Assembly: GCA_023213395.1 (NCBI GenBank)
Contig: CM041465.1
Location: 77,817,741-77,881,740 of the forward strand
Direction: 5' to 3'
From: Cycas panzhihuaensis
Taxonomy: Eukaryota > Cycadophyta
Length of the DNA stretch: 64,000 nucleotides
The position numbers were made by a program, and so were the translations under genes. This document shows positions 1 through 13,500 of the stretch, one piece after another; positions within the stretch are counted from its first letter, which is position 1, and the number at the start of each line of letters is the position of its first letter. Under the pieces are notes generated by a model. That model saw only the letters and a list, made by a program, of their open reading frames with translations. It was not told where the DNA came from and made no database searches.

Positions 1-1147
1 ATCAAATTTTGTTTATGATCATAGACAAAGAGTAGTTTGAAAGGCAATATGACATACATGATTATTTAGACATATATGATGATTTAAATGTGTATGATGA
101 TGTGAACATGCATGGTGATATGACTATACATGTGAATATAGATCAATATAATAATAAGAATCTCTATAACCCTCTTGATAACAAGCTAAATCTAGAAAAA
201 ATTAGGCAAGCAACTAATATTAGGTATATACTTGATTCCTCAACTAGTTCTAGAGGTGGATTATGGTCCTTTAAAGAAAAGAAAGGTTAGAAGAACAATG
301 ACATCAAAAAACTTACTAAAAGATATGGCTTGTGAAATAGAGGAAGTGACTTAGTTATATATTAATTTAGGGAGTGAACATTTCTATATTATTAAGTAAT
401 GTAAGAAAGGGTGTCTTTAGGCTATGGTAGGCCTAAGACCAAAATAGATAGACGATGCAATATGAAGAAATAAATTTGGTAGGATGTTGGCTTGATATTA
501 TTATTGTTCTATAGTATTACTATCCTTATACCTCATTCTAGGTGGAGTAACATTCTAAAAATAGCTAATATTTATAATTACTTTTTTTATAAATAGAAAA
601 AAATTTCTATTAAAAAAAATTCTCATCATTAGTTTTAATTATGGGTACTTATCTAATTCTTTCAACTTTTAGGATGATATCATCACTAAGTGTCACTAAT
701 TGAATAACCACCTTCCACATGTGTCTAAACCATTCTAATTTATTTATCATATGTTTAGTTATAGTTGAGTTTATATACCATGCCTCATCAAAATTATGAT
801 TGACCTAGTTAACTATAAGGAAATGTTTCTTGCCCTTTTTGCCTCAATTTGATAAATTACTTGAAAAGTTACTTGATTATTATTTTTTCTCTAATGATTT
901 TGTTAATCATTTAGTTTCTTTTTATTCCCCTAATCAAACTATAATTTCTTATAATTGTTTTTGAAATGTTTAGGTTTTCCATAGAAATAATATAGCTTTG
1001 GTTTATCATGTCCCTTAGGACCTTCCTTTTGAATATTTTATGGATTCTTCTTTTTTAGAATGAAGGGATTCTTCCTTTCTTGTTTAATTACAAATAGAAG
1101 AGTATCTTGCATCATTATCTTTTAATAGTCGTCCATGTTATAATAAC
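1..1147. other. AT-rich DNA without a recognised gene
   Basis: The stretch is AT-rich. A 66-codon open frame at 90-290 (plus) has no motif I recognise and is probably chance or a decayed transposon piece. I see no LTR, primer site or RNA gene here. Confidence 0.5.
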
Positions 1148-1493
1148 ACTATTGGTGTAATATTTAATTATATTTAAACCTCCATTCACACTCTCTTATA
1201 TATTTGTTGATTATTATATCCATAGTCACCTTGAGTTATGTGCCATATAAAAATATGTAATAACACATAATAGTTAACCTTTGAGGGTTCCTATTTATGG
1301 TTAGTTGTATTATAAATATATACATTATCTTTTATATAATTTGAAGTTTAGTCATTCTTCCACTATTCTTTATATTTTTACTTGTGAATACTTCATTTGT
1401 ATTGAGCTTATCGTTTTATTTTTTCACTCACCACTTTGATTCATCCTTATTTATTATTATGTCTATATTACATGCTTCTATCTTATTCCAACA
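1148..1493 (+). repeat. Left LTR of element H
   Basis: This segment aligns by eye with 4368-4641 over most of its length. Shared blocks include the stretch around 'ccttgagtt', the 'tttgagggttc' block and the final 'catgcttctatcttatt'. It ends in CA at 1493. It is longer than the right copy because of a 60-80 bp extra piece near its end. The left boundary is approximate. Confidence 0.6.
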
Positions 1494-1496
1494 TAA

Positions 1497-1508
1497 TGGT
1501 ATCAAAGT
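1497..1508 (+). other. Primer binding site of H (mutated)
   Basis: TGGTATCAAAGT starts three bases after the LTR end. It is a two-mismatch version of TGGTATCAGAGC, the initiator-Met tRNA primer site usual in plant Copia elements. Confidence 0.6.
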
Positions 1509-4359
1509 TGTATCTCCATTTAAATTCCAATATGGCATTGGAGCACAAGGTTCAAATCCTTAATGGTAGTTATACACCCTATTCTTTTCAATTTTTTAGA
1601 GTCATTTAAATGTTATTTTAGGAATCTATTTTAGTGCCTATTTAGTGACCTGACTTGTCATTCTATAAAAAGATTTTTCAAAGCTATTAAGGGTTATTTT
1701 TCAAACATAAAGATATAGATTTTTTTGGGGCAGATTTATTATCATGTTTGAAGATTTTCTTTTGGGGTTATTTATTACTATTTTTCAGTAATTTTTTAAG
1801 GGTTGTTTGAAGTTGTTATAAGGTTGTTTTTGAGCCCATTTTAACTATAATAAGGAGTTGTTATACAATAAAATTTTGATTAAAAAAGAGTCTTATTTTC
1901 TAACATGCTCATAAGGCTTTTGAAGCTATAGAAAGATGCATGTTATTACAGAAAAAATGGTAGATTTAAAGGCAAAACTACCATGCTAACTTTTTTATAA
2001 AGCTATTGTCTATGGAGAAAAAAAGAGTAGATAAGTTGCTCATGTAGTCTTGCTGACCCTATAAAAGTAGCGCATGTGCTACCAAATAGAAGGAAATCAA
2101 TTTTATAAATGAAAGCCCTATAATATGAAGAAAGAGCTATGAGACTATTCATCCCTGTAGCTTAGAAATATGGGCTATTTTTTCAGAAAAAGGAAAAAAT
2201 ATTTTCCCTCTTGGTAATCTTAAAAAATTCTTTTTTTTCAATATTTTTTTGTATCCCAATCCTCCTTACGTATGATCATTACTAGTAGCCAAATATATAT
2301 TAGTTTCTTTACTTAATATACTTACTAATATACATTTAATTCATATCAAAATTGTAGTTTACTTACTATCATGAATTTATCTTATTAGATTTATTAGATT
2401 TTGTGGATTACCTTGGGTATTTAAGGCACCTATCACAAGAAAAAAGCTGAGGATATATTATTTGATTTTCAATATTAAATCTCTATATTCTACTTTGTTG
2501 TCCACTTGTTTAAAGAAGCTTGAACCTCTTCACTACCATTAATGTACTCAATATAATTTGAATCCCAAGTTGGACCATAATTAGTCTGGCATATCCATAG
2601 TTTTAAGGGATTTTAAAGGTGACACGCATTGCATAAAAAAGAAAACAAATATATAAAGATCCCTTAAACTCATACACACATAAACAAAATGGATATTAGC
2701 TATGAAACCTATGTAGACAAATAAAGTAGAGGGCCTAAAGAGGGTAAATAGAACATAAGGTTTTAGGAAACATCACAATGATATAGCCACATTGTGGAGG
2801 ACTTGAATTGGCAATGGTACACATAGTAAATAAAGAACTTAATAAAGAAATAATGCTAAGACTATCATTATTATAGAAGAAAGCCCTTTGTAATACCTAG
2901 TTGCCACCATCACACATAGCATTGAATAAAGATCCCATGTTAAGTAGTCAAACCAAATGCATGAATGATGGCAAGTAAAATGAGATTAAAACTATACAAT
3001 CATCAAAGGCATAATTAGAGCATTTAAAGTAGTTAGTCATATATAAATAAAGCCTTGTGAGACTAGATATGCAAATTATATATGCCAAAGACCACATGAA
3101 GAAGAATTGAGACACAATAATGAAATTTATCTACACATCCCTGCACATATTTTTCAAACCCTATGTTTTCTTATGGATAATTAATTTGCATAAAAAAATT
3201 TACATTTAAAAATCTAAATTTAATTATATTTGATTGCTTGTTAAAATTCATGGATGCCAAATTTATAAGGTAGATTTAAATTTTTTTAATAAGGTTAGAA
3301 ATATATTAAGCTAGATTTGATATTTTTTAGAGTCCACATCCCCCTAATCGATTAGCCCCTAATTATATGGTACATGCATATGACCACCAACTCCAGCACA
3401 AAAGGGGCTAAATACCTTCTTTTAGCCCTCTAAGCAGCCACCTTTAGTTTTTTAGTAATAACTTGAGCATACAGATTATGATTTCAATTATGTTAGGTTT
3501 GTTGGATTTGTAACTTAGAGCTCTTTATTTCAGCAAGTCATATGATAGAATTTGGAGTTGATTTAAAGGAGAAAACATAGTTCAAAATGGAAAAAAAAAA
3601 AAAAAAAAAACAAACAAAAAGAAAGACTTACTTTTTTATGATTTTTTTCATCATGATCATACACATTGATTTATTTTTATAGGTTCCATTATATATGTTG
3701 GATATTATATTAATATAATATACTCTAAATAGGGGGTTAAAATATAAAAATTATTATATAGGCTTATTTTAGACTCTTAAGAACCTATTTATCATTTAAA
3801 TTTATAAAAAGAGTCATTTTATATTATATCTAGTCACATCCATATTTTATATCATATTTTATTATAATGTTAGATATATATATAAGATCATAAAGGTAAT
3901 TGAGAGCCCATAGTGGTATTTGCAATCTTATTGAAGTATGGTTATAAGGCCATGGAGGCAATTTGAGACCATAGAGACCTTGTGAAACCATAATACCCTT
4001 TGATTTTGGCCATTCATACCAAAGAGCTACTTACATTATCCTATATTAGTAAGAGGTGTGACTCATTTCTTCATACTACTCTTGCAAATTTTGCCATCAA
4101 CTTACCTTAGGCCATGTAGGATGGTGTGTTCCCTAGGTGGAATTGACTTGGTGGTAATTATACTATATACACAAAAGAGCATCCTAGCTAACCATTGGTC
4201 ACAATGGTTGGTTACACATGTTGTTTAATAGATGGAGCTCATTTCATATGTACATCAGTAGCTCTTTATATTTATTTATAGAAACTTGATCTAATAGATT
4301 TGAGGACTATATTTATCAATTGGTGTCATACTTTTTATTTGATATAATTATCTATTATA

Positions 4360-4367
4360 GGGGGGAA
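4360..4367 (+). other. Polypurine tract of H
   Basis: GGGGGGAA lies immediately before the TGTT that starts the right LTR, the position expected for the plus-strand primer. Confidence 0.7.
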
Positions 4368-4641
4368 TGTTGTGTGTAATATATAATCACATCCAAACCT
4401 CTATTCACACTTTTTCATCTATTTAATAATTATTATATTTATGGTTACCTTGAGTTGTATGTCATATAGAAATATGTGACAATACATAATGGTTGACCTT
4501 TGAGGGTTCTCACATGTGGTGAGTTGTATTATAAGTATGTACATCATCTTTCACATAATTTAAATTTAGTTATTCTTCCACCATTATTTATATTTACACT
4601 TATGTATACTTTATATTACATGCTTCTATCTTATTTTAACA
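4368..4641 (+). repeat. Right LTR of element H
   Basis: This 274 bp LTR has perfect TGTT...AACA termini, a polypurine tract before it and a canonical primer site (4645-4656, TGGTATCAGAGC) after it. Homology with the left copy continues about 25 bp past the primer site, to about 4680. Confidence 0.7.
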
Positions 4642-4644
4642 TAG

Positions 4645-4656
4645 TGGTATCAGAGC
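4645..4656 (+). other. Primer binding site after the right LTR of H
   Basis: This is an exact TGGTATCAGAGC. A primer site is not expected after a 3' LTR, so it marks the start of a second internal region. Confidence 0.65.
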
Positions 4657-5169
4657 TACATCTCCACTTAATTTCCAACAAATATATCCTCTAAATCATT
4701 AAAGATTATTCTACTAAGATTGTTAAATATCATAAAACTAGTGACAAAATTCCTATATATTATATGCAAACTCCTTAGTATATAGATGACCATCTCCTTA
4801 TTATATAGAGAAAATAACCAAGAGGAGTAATGTAATAATAGAACTTGAAATAATATGAAAAGTAAATAAATAAATCCAAATATATCAATAAGAAACAACT
4901 AGAGCTTTAGGTCTAATCATAAATAATTTTATTAATTTGAGCAACAACTAAAGAATTACAAAGAGACCGTAACTATCTTCTCATCTACACATCCAACCTT
5001 TTTACATATGTTGTTATAGAAGTATATATAGACATAATTTTATAAGATATTACCTTGTAGTTTTACAAATACAATGAAAATAAACCATAGGCTATAAAAT
5101 ACCCCTTAGACCCTATAAAGGGGCTCAAGTATAATGCCTATATCCATGTAATACCTATAAAATATTCAA

Positions 5170-5450
5170 TACATCTAATATATTAGACATTTTTTCTTCA
5201 ATCAGTTGATTTATAATGGCCTTAACCTACTTAAGATGGTTAACTAAAGAACTTATATACTTGGAACCACATAACTATTTTTTTGGCATCATGGATCTTA
5301 TATCATTCTTAGTTTTAAATAAGGAAATTATTATGTCCTAGGCTTCCTTAAGTGTTACAACATTTTTAACATTTTCAATTATATTACCATTTATAGAAAG
5401 AATAATAAGCCATAATACTACTTTATTCATGACATCAAACTCTATCTATG
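5170..5450 (-). pseudogene. Copia gag fragment (UBN2-type), broken
   Basis: Minus-strand translation gives a degraded copy of the helical core of Copia gag. Its order matches the family: an 'LIILSINGNIIENVKNV' segment, then 'VTLKEA', a stop where Trp is expected, 'IISLFKTKNDIRSMM', a Lys-Lys-stop-Leu stretch, 'LVNHLK', and 'INQLIEEKMS'. The Copia gag family usually reads 'tAkEmWdkL...KN.rk..L...L..lkM....v..h...l..li..L...g'. Stops occur where Trp or Gln is expected. It runs opposite to element G, which seems to have inserted just upstream of it. I could not follow it to pol or to an LTR. Confidence 0.5.
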
Positions 5451-5734
5451 TAGTAGCATTCGATCATGCTTAATAGCTTTTCCTTTAACATGATCCCATA
5501 AATTATTTATAATTAATAAACTCTCTATTTTATATTTTTGTATGCCATAATTATGAACACTAATAAGCTTCTTAGTAGTATAATTTAAAAATTTTCCACT
5601 AATAATTTTTTGGAAAATTTTAAAAAGATATCATAATATTAAAAAACATAAGAAAGGGTATTAAATAGCTTAGGTACATTTTAAAAGTCATAATTTTATT
5701 AATACTTTTATGTTTATTAATCTTTGACCACTTC

Positions 5735-5739
5735 ATAGA
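5735..5739 (+). repeat. Left target site duplication of G (ATAGA)
   Basis: It is identical to 14036-14040 on the other side of the element. Five bases is the usual Copia duplication length. Confidence 0.9.
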
Positions 5740-6096
5740 TGTTAGGATAATACCCAATGAGCATTTATTGGCATGTACCTAGGGCCCCTTAAAGTCACCT
5801 TTGGGGTTCCCTAGGGCACCTTGGGCCATATAACAGCTGCCAATAGCCACCCATATGCTGACGGACCACTATTAAGGTACGTGCACATTTATTATTTTTT
5901 TATTTTTTAATACTAATTATAATTCTATTGTAGGTCAGGTTGAGGCACTTGCCGCCTCCCTAAAATCTTCTATAAAAGGGCTGGGAATACCTCCCTAGTG
6001 TTTTTTAGCACCACCCTTAATTCATTGGGATTTTCACTCTCAAAAGCTATAATACACTCATCAATTTAAATGTCCCACTCAGCACCCCATCCTTCA
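5740..6096 (+). repeat. 5' LTR of Copia G
   Basis: This 357 bp LTR starts TGTTAGG and ends CCTTCA. It contains the block 'ccctagggcaccttggg' shared with the 3' LTR and with element F at 62465. A TATA-like TATAAAAG at 5971-5978 is a plausible U3 promoter. Confidence 0.92.
5971..5978 (+). promoter_or_regulatory. TATA box in the 5' LTR of G
   Basis: TATAAAAG is retained at the same place in the 3' LTR (about 13910). The F LTR has 'ctatttaagg' (62681-62690) at the equivalent position. Confidence 0.65.
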
Positions 6097-6098
6097 TT

Positions 6099-6110
6099 TG
6101 GTATCAGAGC
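6099..6110 (+). other. Primer binding site of Copia G
   Basis: An exact TGGTATCAGAGC lies two bases (TT) after the LTR end. It is complementary to the 3' end of plant initiator Met-tRNA. Confidence 0.9.
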
Positions 6111-9100
6111 ACATGATTTAGCCCACAACACTTGTATATTATATTTTTTTCATTATTCTTCTTTATATTAAAGTTTATAGTAAAGTTTATCATTGTAATT
6201 TTAGTATATATTAATGTAAGTGACCTCCATTTGATGCATATATGCTCCATTTGGATATTTAACTCTCGATATTTTGCAATAAACTTAATTTTGTATAGGA
6301 TATTATGATTCAGAATGAAATAGATTATTTTTCAGGGATTCGTCGCCATTTTTTAAGTGGTCCTTAGTTCAATTTTTGGACAAACAAGTAACCTAAACTT
6401 TAGAGCAATCCAACTCATAAACCAATGATCAAAACCCTTTCAAGCAACTACTGGTTTTGATCATAGTTAAGTTCTCTTCGCAATGGAAGAATCCATTTGA
6501 TGTTTCATGCACCCAAAGTGGAGATATCCTCCTCAAATCACAAGTATCCACTCTGATCTATAAATCCTTATAGCTATTTCATATTTCTATTATTTATGTT
6601 AATATTTTTTTTAACATAAATGCATATGCTTATAGTGTGCTAAGATGCATCCTTTCTTAGATGATATTAAGTACAAAAGATTGTACTCTTTACATCTGAC
6701 AGTGTCACCTGATTGTCTTAGTATCATCCATCATTTATGCTCTTATCTTTGATGTTTTTCAATCTACTTTGGTGACAAAGCTCAATGTATACCCTTTGTG
6801 GAGATACTCTAGTAATTAGTCTATAGTTTCTGAATATAACTCTATCTTCTAAAGCTTATGTTTTCTCTTCGTACGTCCTCTATCAATCGTACGACTTTGC
6901 CACCATTTTTTTTCTATTTTTTTATATATTAAAATTATTTTTTTTAGAGTTTTTAATCAATCTATATTGTGGATCCATTGCACCCCTTCTCTAATCAATT
7001 TTAATTAGTTTTGCAGTGTATTCATCACTTTTTTGCATCAAAATTCGTCACTATTATGCAGATTAATGGCGGTGTGATTTTATTGATAAAATCTTTATTT
7101 TACTAAGGTTTGATAAAATTAAATCAAATTGTATTCTGATTTGGAGTCCAAGTAGGTTGATTTTAGCTTAGCCCCCTTCTTTTATTGGCCCCCAGTCTTA
7201 TTTGGCCTCCATATGACCATAAGCCTATTTATTAAAGGGGCTAATCAATTTTTAGTTATAAAGTTCCATTTATATTTTTTTCTCAAAGGGTATTTGTCAT
7301 ATTTTTCATTGTATCTCCTCTCTAGCTTATTAGTTTTTAGAAAAACTAGTTCCATTCCATTTGTTTTTTAGAGAGCTATAGTTTGGACTATTCATTTATG
7401 AAATTTGAGACATTTTTGACTGAGATTTAATCGATTGAAGTGACCTCTTTGTTTAGCCCTTATTTTGCTAATCATAAAGAGGTCCTCTTATCTTTTCTAC
7501 AATAACGTTAGCATATGAGCTCCATTTTTTGAACCATCTATTTCGTTGGAAAGTTGGTTCGATCCTCTACATGCTAGTATATTTTTTTATCTCTTTTGAG
7601 GCCATTTTGTAGGTTTCCAAATCAAGTGAAGTTGAGGTAACCTATTTGTCTTAGTTCATTATTTTCAGTAATAATAAAGTATTTTTTTGAGTTTCTTTAG
7701 GTTGAGATATACTAAGGGATCTCTAATATCTATATGGTTATTTTCATATCATTCTACAAAGATATAATTTAAATTTTGTAGCAGCTAAGCCTTGTGGCTC
7801 CATTTTGAGTCCTTAAAAGGGTCCCCATACATAATCATTAATATCTTAAGCTCTAGAAGCCTGTTTTCTGAACAGTTAGATTCGTCAGAAAGAGTTTTTA
7901 ATACTCTTCACATTAAAATAAGTTTTACTTTAAACTGACATTATTTTATAGGTGTTTGAAGCTAGTCATCTTGAGCTTCTTATTCAACCTTGATAGGTTT
8001 GATTTTATAACTCTTTAAGTAGTTTATTATTTCAAAAGGATTATACTTACATCATTGATCATTACTAATCTATTCTTGAAGCTATTATTGGCTCTCGTAT
8101 ATACCTTTTAAGCTATTTTATAACCAAGAGTTATTATTTTAGCACTTAGAGCTTTCAACAACCATAGCGGTGCATATTCAACAAATGGGTATAATTTGTG
8201 CTACATCTGTTTACTTTCTATATTATTCATTGAATAATTATTACCTTTTGATATTTTTATCATCTTAAGCAAAGGTTCTACTTTAGAATTTCAGGTTTTA
8301 TATATAGCTACTTTGCTTTTCAAAGGGATAATTAGTCATTTTTATTATCTTGTACACATTGATAAAGAAGTTATTTTATTCTACATTGATAAAGAGGTCA
8401 TTTCCATTTTGCTTTAGTTCCTTATTACTTTTGAAACCTATAAAGTTAGTTGAAAAATATCATTGTTTATCTTCTTATTTATCATTGAAAGCAACAAAAG
8501 TTTAGTTTTGTATTATTTAAAGCATTAAAGAAGTATATAGATCCCTACTTTCTTTTTACAAACATATAAAGCTAAAAAAACTAGTTTGTATATCATCTAG
8601 TATTCTTTAGCTTGCTTGAAAAAGAAAAGGTTCATTACTTCATTCACTTGATTTAGTAAGATTTTAAGAAAGTTTATTACATATATTCTTTTAAAAGTTT
8701 AAAGCGCATCTCTATTTCATATAAGTTGATCTTTATTGTCTATTCTTTATTATTCTCTTACTTAGTAGATTTATTTTTCTTTGGTTACTTTATTTCTTAC
8801 ATAAAAGAAACTTTTCAAACCCTAAGCAAGACCATAATTTTTAATTAATATGTTATCACATTAAAAAAGATAACTCCCAAATCAATCACACTTTTTTCTA
8901 GCCTTGCAAGGGGAACAATTAAGACCCTTGAAGTTACCACCATGCAAATGCTAACTAGCCTACTCATATTAGAAGAGGAAAGCCATTATCTATAAGGTGT
9001 ATTAGTTGGCAGGATGAGATGAAGAACATATCCTTATTTTGGTGTTTAGAGACCAAGGTTAGACCTAGAGACAGTGAGTGCCTTGGTTCATGAAACCTTC

Positions 9101-9450
9101 ACTACTAGATCTATCACTAGGTATAAGTCTAGTACAAGTGGATCCATAACTCAGAGGGTTGTAAAAACCTTCATAGGAGCCTATGTACTAAGATATATTG
9201 AGTCTTGAGCTAACGTACCGATATATTAGGTTCATGTTTTACCACTTATGGGTAAGCGCCACTAGACATAATAGCAACTGAAGGTTTCCCTTAGATGCCC
9301 ATAAACTTAGAGCCTAGAAGCCTTATTAGGGACTAGTTCACTTTGGAAACTTTGGGTAAAACTTGGGATATCATCACTTAGGCCAAATTTTAAATGCAAA
9401 CATTTGTAAACCTCATCTCATTTACCACATTTTTAAAATCTTAGCTAAAA
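6111..9450 (+). other. Long non-coding leader of Copia G
   Basis: About 3.3 kb lies between the primer site and the gag start with no open frame above 60 codons and no recognisable domain. Plant Copia leaders are usually far shorter. Sister element F also shows no gene in the first 1.2 kb after its primer site, so the long leader may be a family trait and not decay alone. Confidence 0.6.
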
Positions 9451-10560
9451 ATGGCCTCTAGCTTTAGAAATATAATTATTCCTAAATGTGATGGAAACAA
9501 CTTCTTAAATTGGAGTACGAGGATGAGACCCATCCTCATAGCTAATGTGATGTGGGAGATTATGAAAATAGGGTATAATAAGTTAGGATAGAATGTAACT
9601 GATGCAAAAAAGACCACTTACAAAGAAAATATCAAAAAAGATAATGAGGCTTTCGTACTCATATTTTATGCATTAGAAGAGCATGGTTTCCCTCGTGTTA
9701 GTGAATCCACTAAATCAAAAGAAGCATGAGACATACTTCATCTAATCTATAAAGGAGCTACTTCCTCCAAACTCCAAAATCTTAGAAGCAAGTTTAAGAA
9801 CTTATGTATGATGCCCTGAGAATCGATAACCGAGTTTATGACCAAGGTTCAGGATATAGTCAACTAGATAAGGTCTCTTGGGGATACTTTAATAAAATAA
9901 AAGGTGGTTGAATAAATCTTAAGATGTATTGGTGCCGTTAGAATATTTAAAATGGTTACAACAAGCATAAGTATGTCAAAGGACTTAAGTATATTAAAGG
10001 TAGAGTAATTAAGTGTTATGCTTATGTCAGTCAAAGAACAACAAAATGCCAATGAATTGCTTGAGCATGCCTTTACCACTAAGGCTAGAATTTAATCAAA
10101 CTCTCAAGTAGGAACTTTAAGATTTAGGGAATCACCTCCCAAGAGAAGGGATAGAAACCCTAGAAGGGATGTTAGACAAGACCCTCCTAAGTACCAAGCC
10201 CCATATCAAAGGAGACAAGGAGGATATCAACAAAATGATAACCCTCCTAGGTACTCAAACGAAAGAAAATAATCTGAAGGATATACATATTGTGCAAATT
10301 ATCAAGGTAATGTTTAATCATTAAGGTTGAATCAAGACTATTATGATAACAAATAAAGGGAAAATCCTCCCCCATATTATGAGGAAAGGGGAGACCTTCC
10401 AACGTTGATAAATCTCATCCACGAAGTAGAAGTTTAAGCTATGGAAGGAGAGATCCTTTATATTGTTCCTATTGCCATAGAAGTGATCATTCAGAAGATA
10501 AGTACTTTTCTAAACATGGACCACCCACCAAAGGGAGTGCCCATAACACAATAGAATCAA
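9451..10560 (+). pseudogene. Copia G gag (capsid-nucleocapsid), broken
   Basis: The ATG at 9451 opens a Copia gag reading 'MASSFRNIIIPKCDGNNF' followed by 'LNWSTRMRPIL', the family's N-terminal 'NY..W...M' region. The helical core follows ('KLQNLRSKFKNL', 'ITEFMTKVQDIV'). Stops interrupt it from about residue 47 onward, several at expected Gln (CAG to TAG). A Pro/Arg-rich basic stretch (10130-10260) precedes one zinc knuckle at 10464-10505, in which C-x2-C-x4-H is kept but the last Cys is Tyr (TAC), a single G-to-A change. The product would have packaged element RNA; it cannot be made intact. Confidence 0.85.
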
Positions 10561-10589
10561 GGGACAATAATATATTATTTTTATCCAGG

Positions 10590-13500
10590 GCAAGAAAGAA
10601 GAGGATAATAGTTGGTATATTGACTTAGGTTGTTCAACCCATAAGACCCATAAGGAATATATATTTCAAGCATTGGATAAAAATATGAAGGGATCCATAA
10701 TATTTGGTGATGACATCTCTCACGAATTAGTTGGTAGTGGTAATATAGCTCTCATGATGGATATAGGAGAATATAGACATCTTGATGATGTCTTGTATGT
10801 CCTAGCTTTAAAGAAAAATTTATTATCTATAGGGTACATGATGGGATAAGACTACAAAGTTATATTTGACAATGACAAGTATGTAATCAAAGATAAAAAG
10901 AGAAAAAAAGTTGTAGTAGAAAAAGGAAAGATGACCAAGGATCGATTATTCAAACTCATTCTTACTCCTTTGGATACCTATACCCTTAAAACTATAACTA
11001 AAGTTGATAGAAAATTGTGGCATAGGAGATTTGGCCATTTTAACTACAATAGTTTGGCCCTTATAAAGAAAATGGATATGGTAAAGGGATTACCATATAT
11101 TAAAGTGAACCAAAACCTATATGAAGGATGCCTTCTTGGTAAACATCATTAGGAAGGTTTTCCATATTTCAGTCATCAAGCATTGGGTCCACTTCAACTG
11201 TTATATACAGATATCTATAGTCCAATGAATATTCCCTCACTAGTAGGTGCTCGACATTTCATCACATTCATAGATGATTTTACAAGGAAGACATGGGTAT
11301 TCTTCCTCAAATACAAATTAGATACCTTTAAACACTTTGTTGAGTTCAAAACCTTTGTGGAGTGACAAAGTGGATACAAGTTACTATCCCTAAGATCAAA
11401 TAATGGGGGAGAATTTATCTCTAATGAATTCAAGGATTATTGTGTTCACCATGGCATTAGAAGACAACTCACTAATCCCTACACCCCACAACAAAATGGT
11501 ATAGTAGAAAGAAAGAATTGCACAATAGTCAAAATGGCTAGGTGCATGTTAAAGGATAAGAATTTAGGACATGAATTTTAGGCTGAAGTAGTACATACAA
11601 TGGTCTATTTACTCAACAAATGCTCCACCAAATCCCTTAGGTGGAAAACTCTCGAAGAAGCTTGGACTGGCTATAAACCAAGCATACATTACCTTAGAGT
11701 CTTTGGATGCCTAGCCTATGCTCCTGTCCCTGATCAATAGAGATCCAAGTTGGATTATCATAGTGTCAAATGTATATTCTTTGGCTATAACAAAACATCC
11801 AAGTCATACAAAGTTTATGATCTTAAATAAAAAAGGGTCATTTTAAATAGAGATATCAAATTCTAGAAGGATGCCTATTATTAAGACATTCAATAAAAGA
11901 AGAAGGAAGTTGCAATTAAGTTTGATAAATCATCTAAATCTAAATATGCACCTCCTATGTTTGACTCTAGAAGAGTCATCAATGAACCTAGTGGGGAGGG
12001 GACTTCCTCTCAACCTCCACCATAAAATCTACCAAAATGGGTTCATTAGAATCATGACTTAGGCAACATATTGGACAATAATCATAGATCCACATGCTTA
12101 TATATGGTTAATTTTTCCCTAATGAGTAAAGTATTAGAAACCTATGAGCCTCAAACTTTTGATGATTCTAATAAACATGCATGTTGGTGAAAAGCAATGG
12201 AAGATCAATACCACTCTATTGTTAAAAATGACATTTGGGAGTTAGTTAATTTACCTTCATAGAAAAAGGCTATTGGCACCAAATGGATTTATAAAACGAA
12301 GTTTTATTTAGATGGATCTATTAACAAATATAAGGATAGATTAGTTGTTAAGGGCTATGCCTAAAAGAAAGGCATTGGCTATATTGAAACTTTTGCCCTT
12401 GTTACTCAGATGGAAATGGTTGGAATAATGATGAGCTTAGCCACCCAAATGGGTTGGAAAGTCTACCAAATGGATGTTAAAAATGCCTTCCTCAATGGCT
12501 ATATCAAAGAAGATATTTATGTCACTCAACCCCTTGATTTTGAAGTCAGGGGGTAGAAAACAAAGTGTATAAACTAAAAACAATACTCTATGGATTAAAA
12601 CAAGAACCTAGGGCTTAGTATTCCTACATAGACAAATACTTTAGAGATCGAGATTTTGAAAGATCTCAATCAGATCCTAATCTATACATTCAAATCAAGG
12701 GAGACTTAATCCTAATAGTAGGGCTTTATGTAAATGACCTTTTATATACTGGAAATGACTCCCACTTGTTATGATAATTTAAGGATGCTATGTGTAAATA
12801 ATTTGAGATGACAAATTTAGGGCTAATGCATTCCTTCCTAGGCTTGGAAGTATGGCAAGATAAGAAGGGAATTTTTATTTCCTAAAGGAAATATACCCTA
12901 GATTTATTACAAAAGTTTAGGATGACCAATTGTAAACCTTTGGCAACTCCAACAAAAACTAGAATCAACCTCTCTAAGTCAGATGATTCTATGTTAGTTG
13001 GCCCTATGCTTTACAAACAACTTATCAACAACTTCATACATTTAATATCCACTCGATCTAATATAACATACTTAGTTAGTGTTGTGTCTAGTTTCATGCT
13101 AGATCTAAAGACCACCCATTGGCAAGTAATAAAGATAATTCTCTGATATCTCAAAGGAACTTCAGAATATGGGTTATACTATAAATCTTCTTCAAAATTT
13201 TAGTTGACTGGTTATATAGACTCAGATAGAGACATTGATGACAAGAAATTAATAACATGTTATATATTTAGTATGGGATCAATAGCTATAACATGGAGTA
13301 CCAAGAAACATAACACATTTCCTTATATACGACTAAGGCAGAGTACAAAGCAGTAGTTGTAGGTGCATGTAAATTAGTTTGATTGAGAAGACTACTATAA
13401 GATTTTTGGCTAAAACATAAAGGTCCCACTAGAATTTGGTGTGATAATTAGAGTGTTATTCAAATGACAAAGAATCTAATTTTTCATGGCAGAATAAAAC

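Larger units (their letters stand above)
1148..4641 (+). mobile_element. Non-coding LTR retroelement H (decayed, LARD-like)
   Basis: Two related LTRs bracket about 2.9 kb with no recognisable gag or pol. The right LTR (4368-4641) has TGTT/AACA ends and is directly preceded by a polypurine tract. The left LTR (about 1148-1493) is followed by an initiator-Met-type primer site. An unusual point is that the right LTR is also followed by a primer site and about 25 bp of internal sequence, so the structure is LTR-internal-LTR-start of internal, which looks like a tandem. No matching 5-bp target duplication was seen. A non-autonomous element or a heavily decayed Copia are both possible. Confidence 0.6.
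4681..5739. other. AT-rich relic DNA, the target of element G
   Basis: There is no open gene. The minus strand of 5170-5450 retains a Copia gag trace (listed separately). The last five bases, ATAGA, are the left target duplication of element G. Confidence 0.5.
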
